Shown: positions 63,231-64,000 of the stretch, in pieces
Position numbering within the stretch: the first letter of the stretch is position 1
How the letters are laid out: each line of letters starts with the position of its first letter
NCBI GenBank assembly: GCA_018992685.1
Contig: JACVGT010000003.1
Coordinates: 62,001 to 126,000, forward strand
DNA: 64,000 bases
Source: Theionarchaea archaeon
GTDB taxonomy: Archaea > Methanobacteriota_B > Thermococci > Methanofastidiosales > SZ-28-30
Reading direction: 5' to 3'
Notes under the pieces: generated by a model
What the model saw: only the letters and a program-made list of their open reading frames with translations
Databases searched by the model: none
Told to the model about the DNA's origin: nothing
Made by a program: the position numbers and the translations under genes

Positions 63231-64000
63231 ACACCTTCTTTTGGCAGTATTTCTGGGACAGAGCATTCAGGAGCGAGGTGTGAGCTCTGACAATGTGGTG
63301 GATACCGCTCCCGTATTGCAGTGCTTTCTTAGATTTTGAAACAAGTGGCTTCGGGATACCGGCCAAAGCTGCGATCTTTCTGAGGAATTCCTTTCTCCGG
63401 GGGACAAAGTGACGATACGTTGGCACGCCCAGTACTGCTTCTACAAGGTCAGTACCCAGGTAGGGGTACCGTATTATTTTTGAGAAATGTTCAGCAACCT
63501 CACAATCCCGTTCCAGTCCCAGATAGAGATTCTCAAGATCCTTTCTCATCACAGGGTGGACGTGAACTCCCTCCCTGAATGCTTTTTCATATTTGAAGTA
63601 TCCGCCAAAAAGCTCATCTGCTCCCTGGCCAGATATGAGAAGAGTTCCTTCATATTCCCGACAGAGGAAAAAAAGGAGCAGCCCAATTTCAACATTCAGC
63701 AGTGTCACCTCAGAGAGCAACGCACAGACCTGAGGAATGGCTTCCACGATATCATGCGGGGACACCACTATCTCTAGAAGTTCTTCTCCAAGAATGGAGG
63801 CTGCCTCTCGGGCATTTGCTATGTCCTGGGAAGTCTGTAGGCCACAGCTGATAAGAAAGCTGTCAGAAAGAAAAGCCAGCAAGGTACTGTCAATTCCTCC
63901 CGAAAACATGACGGCTGATCCCTTGTCGGTCTGTTGTTGAGTAGTCTTTCGCAGTATGTCCAGAACTTCTGCAGGATTGTCAGTGAACCTCTCTTCCAGC
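63229..64000 (-). CDS. Asparagine synthase-like ATP-pyrophosphatase domain protein (5' part outside window)
   Basis: The frame runs off the right edge; 256 residues are visible. PP-loop SAVMFSGGIDSTLLAF binds ATP; CGLQTSQDIANA, ISGQGADELFGGYFKYE and LRKIAALAGIPKPLVSKSKKALQYGSGIHHIV are the conserved blocks of the AsnB synthetase domain. Reading upstream of the PP-loop gives LEERFTDNPAEVLDILRKTT, as in the linker before this domain. Whether an N-terminal glutaminase domain precedes it cannot be seen. Archaeal small AsnB-like proteins often lack it and may act in other amide-forming reactions. Confidence 0.82.
   Translation of the reverse strand, partial: LEERFTDNPAEVLDILRKTTQQQTDKGSAVMFSGGIDSTLLAFLSDSFLISCGLQTSQDIANAREAASILGEELLEIVVSPHDIVEAIPQVCALLSEVTLLNVEIGLLLFFLCREYEGTLLISGQGADELFGGYFKYEKAFREGVHVHPVMRKDLENLYLGLERDCEVAEHFSKIIRYPYLGTDLVEAVLGVPTYRHFVPRRKEFLRKIAALAGIPKPLVSKSKKALQYGSGIHHIVRAHTSLLNALSQKYCQKKV

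Overview
The window is from an archaeon, most likely a euryarchaeal lineage. The evidence is archaeal ribosomal proteins S3Ae and S15, Alba chromatin protein, a two-ring Cdc48 ATPase, an archaeal RecJ-like DHH protein, DUF371, DUF835 and DUF429 proteins, a cis-prenyltransferase, and promoters of the BRE/TATA type (CGAAAG followed by TTTATATA) throughout. For many genes the TATA centre lies 24-28 bases before the start codon, so the mRNAs should be leaderless; I used this repeatedly to choose starts. A type IIA topoisomerase B subunit and a canonical rather than methanogen-type seryl-tRNA synthetase are present. No rRNA, tRNA, CRISPR array, insertion sequence or integrase was seen, and nothing fixes the genus.

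Layout. 1-9 kb: a DUF885-like peptidase, a secreted TPR protein, a thioredoxin-like lipoprotein coupled to a C_GCAxxG protein, cis-prenyltransferase, an Ogg/nitroreductase pair and a GT-C-like membrane protein. 9-14 kb: a candidate structured RNA with its own promoter, then a membrane thioredoxin-like protein, a NapH-like multi-cluster Fe-S protein and UbiX; then HtpX and a three-repeat sensor-like protein. 14-24 kb: antiporter plus CBS protein, an ACT protein, a large HTH regulator with upstream inverted repeats and a 3' hairpin/small ORF, Hsp20-Cdc48, and an operon of a GH3-type acyl-adenylating ligase with a B12-binding radical SAM enzyme behind a structured leader. 25-42 kb: mainly housekeeping (PHP phosphatase, gyrB, S3Ae, adenosine deaminase, XTPase-S15-RecJ-SerRS-DUF6504, flippase-like protein, RNA m5C methyltransferase, thymidylate kinase) ending in a secreted metallopeptidase with calcium-binding repeats. 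43-53 kb: a cell-surface-type cluster of two FemAB/BioF2-like acyltransferases, a polysaccharide flippase, three PaaK/CapK-like adenylating enzymes and a GNAT protein, opening with an HTH regulator. 53-64 kb: a RecA/KaiC-HAD fusion, DUF429, a second secreted TPR protein, a secreted clostripain-type protease, DUF371 and GNAT genes sharing one TATA box, Alba, an AIR-synthase-family protein, a lone RAM domain, another HTH regulator and the 3' part of an asparagine synthase-like gene.

Most worth following up are the GH3/radical-SAM operon with its leader ORF and hairpin that hides the ribosome site, the 43-53 kb adenylation/acyl-transfer/flippase cluster, the candidate RNAs at 8991-9091 and 18124-18180, the RecA-HAD fusion, and the family of large HTH regulators whose promoters carry related inverted repeats. 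All functions rest on reading motifs by eye; no database search was possible.
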